A stretch of 64,000 bases of DNA from Devosia faecipullorum (GTDB lineage Bacteria; Pseudomonadota; Alphaproteobacteria; Rhizobiales; Devosiaceae). Position numbers and translations under genes: made by a program. Shown piece after piece: positions 61,548-64,000 of the stretch; the stretch's first letter is position 1; each line of letters begins with the position of its first letter. The notes below the pieces were generated by a model. That model ran no database searches, was not told the DNA's origin, and saw only the letters and a list, made by a program, of their open reading frames with translations. The stretch lies in the NCBI RefSeq assembly GCF_015158295.1, contig NZ_JACDXV010000001.1, forward strand, positions 1 to 64,000. Reading direction: 5' to 3'.

Positions 61548-61985
61548 TCATTTCAGTTTTTGGGCCAAGGCTTCCAGGGCAAGTTTATACCCCAGGCTGC
61601 CAAAGCCGCAAATGACGCCAAAAGCGACCGACGACACATAGGAATGGTGTCGGAACGCTTCGCGCTGATGGATATTGGTGAGATGGACCTCGGCAACCGG
61701 CAGGGCCACGGCCCGAAGGGCATCGTGGATGGCGACCGAAGTGTGTGAATAGGCCGCCGGATTGATCAGGATACCGTCCGCAGTCTTGCGGGCATCCTGA
61801 ATCCAGGTAACCAATTCGCCTTCATGATTGGACTGACGGAAATCCACGGCCAGGTCGAGCTGGGCTGCGGTCGTCTTGCACAGCGCCTCCACGTCCTTGA
61901 GCGTTTCCGAGCCATAGGTGCCCGGCTCGCGTGTGCCGAGCAGGTTCAGGTTCGGGCCATTGAGGACGAGAACGCGTTTTGTCAT
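61548..61985 (-). CDS. aroQ: type II 3-dehydroquinate dehydratase
   Basis: A 145-residue enzyme of the shikimate pathway, forming a dodecamer. The catalytic loop [16 protein letters not shown] has Arg and Tyr24, and [29 protein letters not shown] and [20 protein letters not shown] follow, with the active-site Asn, His and Arg. ATG 61985 begins [17 protein letters not shown], the standard start; a longer reading is not supported. First gene of aroQ-accB-accC. Confidence 0.97.
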   Translation of the reverse strand: MTKRVLVLNGPNLNLLGTREPGTYGSETLKDVEALCKTTAAQLDLAVDFRQSNHEGELVTWIQDARKTADGILINPAAYSHTSVAIHDALRAVALPVAEVHLTNIHQREAFRHHSYVSSVAFGVICGFGSLGYKLALEALAQKLK

Positions 61986-62070
61986 GATCCAGACCTTGTG
62001 CACCGGCACTTCCGCCCGGCGCAAGGGCGGTTACACGAAATGCACGGGAAATGCTAGCAATGCGCAGGCA

Positions 62071-62916
62071 TTAACTGCATTTGGTGCTACCGCATTCCCG
62101 CATATTGGCGATCCGGCTGCGCAATTCGTCGGCGCCGATGGCACCGGGAATGATTTCGTTGCCGATGATATAGGTCGGGGTGCCGGTGATCCCCAGCGCC
62201 TGGGCGATTTCGTAGGAGCCCTGTATGGTGCGGGCAACCTGTTCTTCGCCCATGCGCAGTTCCAGATCGATCGGAGAAAGTCCCTGTTCCGAGGCGGCCT
62301 GCAAGGCTGCATCCTTGTCCACCTTGCCGCGGCCGGAGAACAAGGTCTGGTGGAAGGTCCAGTAATCTGCTTCGGTCTTGCTGACGAGAACGCCGACGCG
62401 GGCGGCATCGATGGATTCGTTCGAGAGGATGGGGAATTCCTTGAGGATAATCCTAAGGTTGGGATCCTCGGCGAGAAGCGCGGCCATGTCCGGCACTGCC
62501 TGGCGGCAATATCCGCAATTGTAGTCGAAGAATTCCACCAGCGTCACATCGCCGTCCGGATTGCCGACAACGATCTGATCGGGGGCATTGAAGATGGCAT
62601 CGCGAAAATCGGCCATGGCAAGCTTGGTGCGTTCTTCTTCCTCGCCCCGTAGCGTGTCCTCCAATGCCATGGAGAGGCGCTGCAACAGCTTGGGATCGCT
62701 CATCAAAAAGTCTTCGATCATCGGATTAATGACCGCTGGATCGATGGCGGCCTGCTGCGGCGCTTCCGATGCGGGCTGCTCGGATATGACCTGTTCGACA
62801 ATTGCCCGAACCGCCACAGCGTCCGTTTCAGCCTTGGGCTGATTGAGCAGGGAATAACCCAATGCGCCGGCGAGGATACCGGCAATTGCTGCCAGCACGA
62901 TGGAAAGGCGGTTCAT
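62071..62916 (-). CDS. DsbA-family thiol:disulfide oxidoreductase
   Basis: A 281-residue periplasmic or membrane-anchored protein. The N-terminus, MNRLSIVLAAIAGILAGALGY, is a signal or anchor. A helical segment (residues about 50-90) has the ScsC-like arrangement PAVINPMIEDFLMSDPKLLQRLSMAL. The thioredoxin part has VEFFDYNCGYCRQAVPD with the CGYC active site, ALGITGTPTYIIGNEI with the cis-proline. It would introduce or isomerise disulfides in exported proteins. ATG 62916 preferred. It stands upstream of aroQ, 85 bp away. Confidence 0.92.
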   Translation of the reverse strand: MNRLSIVLAAIAGILAGALGYSLLNQPKAETDAVAVRAIVEQVISEQPASEAPQQAAIDPAVINPMIEDFLMSDPKLLQRLSMALEDTLRGEEEERTKLAMADFRDAIFNAPDQIVVGNPDGDVTLVEFFDYNCGYCRQAVPDMAALLAEDPNLRIILKEFPILSNESIDAARVGVLVSKTEADYWTFHQTLFSGRGKVDKDAALQAASEQGLSPIDLELRMGEEQVARTIQGSYEIAQALGITGTPTYIIGNEIIPGAIGADELRSRIANMRECGSTKCS

Positions 62917-63065
62917 GAACGGCTCCAGTCGAGTCAATGCGGGACTTCTAGCAGACCCGCGCACAGAGTAGCAGCCGCTTGTGTATGGCGGGTTTGCGTC
63001 GGCATCAATTGTTGTTGAGGGCGCACCCGCTTAGGGTTAGTCCGAGGGACAGACTTGGAGCCGAC

Positions 63066-64000
63066 ATGACCGACAATGCCGCCAACGGCCTGATGCCGTT
63101 TTTAGCCATGGATATCCTCAAGCGCTCCAAGGAGATGGAGACACAGGGGCGGTCCATCTGTCATCTGGAGCTGGGTGAGCCCGGCCAGCCGCCCGCACCG
63201 CGCGTCATCGAAGCGGTCGCCAGGGCGCTGCCCGAGCCGCAAGGTTATACCAATGCCAAGGGCCTCACCGAGTTGCGCGAGGGCTTGTCCCGCTATTACG
63301 CGACCCAGCATGCAGTTGAGGTCGATCCCGACCTGATCCTTGCGACCATGGGCTCATCGGCCGGCTTCATCCTGGCCTTCCACGCCGCCTTCCGGCCCGG
63401 CGCGCGGATCGCCGTGACCCGGCCCGGTTATCCGGCCTATGTGAACACCTTGCTGGGCCTCGGCTTTGGCCTGGTCGAAGTTCCGGTCGGCGCCGCCGAT
63501 GGCTGGCGTCTTACCGGCGCTGACATCGCCGCCGCCCACGCGAAGAAGCCATTCGACGGGCTGCTTTTCGCCAGCCCCGCCAACCCCACCGGGACCGCGA
63601 TGGATCGTGCCGGTCTCGCGGACATCATTTCCACCTGCGCTCGCCTGAACATCAGGCTGATCTCCGATGAAATCTATCATGGTCTCGACTATCGCGGCCC
63701 CTCGGTCAGCGCGCTCGAATTGACGCGCGACGCCATCGTCATCAACAGCTTTTCGAAATATTACTGCATGACCGGCTGGCGCATCGGCTGGATGGTAGTG
63801 CCGGAAGATCTGGTGCGCCGCGCCGAGATTTTGCAGCAGAACCTGTTCATCTCGGCCCCGACCTTGAGCCAGATCGGCGCGACGGTCGCCCTGGGCGAGC
63901 GCGAATATGCCGAGGAACAGAAGGCCGGCTATGCGGTGAACCGGAAAATCTTGGCAGAAGGTTTGCGGGACATCGGTTTTGACCTGCCCTTTGCCGGCGA
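63066..64000 (+). CDS. class I/II aminotransferase (partial, runs off the window)
   Basis: ATG 63066 opens a frame without stop to the window end (311 codons). It is a fold type I PLP enzyme: ICHLELGEPGQPPAPRVIEA, GYTNAKGLTELREGLSRYY, TMGSSAGFILAF, RPGYPAYVNTLLGLGF, SPANPTGTAMDR (Asn ligand), ISDEIYHGLDY (Asp and Tyr), and NSFSKYYCMTGWRIGW with the PLP lysine. Substrate unknown; the look is of the general aspartate/aromatic group. It is divergent from the DsbA-like gene. Confidence 0.9.
   Translation, partial: MTDNAANGLMPFLAMDILKRSKEMETQGRSICHLELGEPGQPPAPRVIEAVARALPEPQGYTNAKGLTELREGLSRYYATQHAVEVDPDLILATMGSSAGFILAFHAAFRPGARIAVTRPGYPAYVNTLLGLGFGLVEVPVGAADGWRLTGADIAAAHAKKPFDGLLFASPANPTGTAMDRAGLADIISTCARLNIRLISDEIYHGLDYRGPSVSALELTRDAIVINSFSKYYCMTGWRIGWMVVPEDLVRRAEILQQNLFISAPTLSQIGATVALGEREYAEEQKAGYAVNRKILAEGLRDIGFDLPFAG

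Overview
The window is a GC-rich alphaproteobacterial chromosome segment, most like Hyphomicrobiales and in particular Devosia or a close relative. That placement is an inference from the gene set: the clpP-clpX-lon block, rplM-rpsI, CtaA, DUF2842, NDUFA12, the B12-dependent NrdJ, class II FBPase, the accB-accC-aroQ block, and iron boxes of the RirA type.

Bases 1 to about 10,310 are accessory DNA. The left edge holds the 3' end of an IS66-type insertion sequence that has cut into an unknown gene. It is followed by small hypothetical and regulatory genes (an XRE repressor, two divergent Arc-like repressors) and an overlapping four-gene cassette that ends in an excisionase-like gene and a tyrosine integrase (3059-4201). 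Just past the integrase lies a 45-nt copy of the 3' end of a tRNA-Pro(GGG). A second, decayed copy of the same fragment lies at 10265-10307. I read this as two elements stacked at one tRNA-Pro gene that must lie left of the window: a younger one with the integrase, and an older one (about 4288-10307) carrying a zinc-binding GFA-like protein, a diguanylate cyclase, a glutathione S-transferase, a PilZ protein, a cupin and secreted hypotheticals.

The core chromosome starts near 10,310. After a small-molecule kinase come the surface-polysaccharide genes: on the minus strand a Wza-like exporter, a GT4 glycosyltransferase, the polyprenyl-phosphate priming transferase, a secreted beta-propeller protein and a Wzy/ligase; divergently a Wzz-like co-polymerase with a degenerate kinase domain and a polysaccharide deacetylase. 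No flippase is present in the window.

From 20.9 to 33.6 kb: DUF2842, heme A synthase, ribosomal L13 and S9, a DAACS transporter, a P450, then clpP, clpX and lon, with sigma32-like promoters before clpP and lon, and an SdpR/SdpI-type pair. From 33.5 to 46.9 kb: an unusual epimerase/flavin-oxidase fusion with a glycosyltransferase, an AlaC-like aminotransferase, rlmC, an orphan iron-siderophore binding protein, homoserine dehydrogenase with an extra N-terminal domain, glpX, recJ and a cyclopropane fatty acid synthase. From 46.9 to 51 kb: a complete FecBCDE-type iron-siderophore importer. Both iron loci have a TGA-N9-TCA (RirA-type) box. From 51.2 kb to the end: nrdJ, NDUFA12, DUF2155, an SDR with a lost active site, a GyrI-like protein, an APH(3')-like kinase coupled to aat, accC-accB-aroQ, a DsbA-like oxidoreductase and an aminotransferase cut by the window edge.

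No rRNA, intact tRNA or CRISPR array was found.
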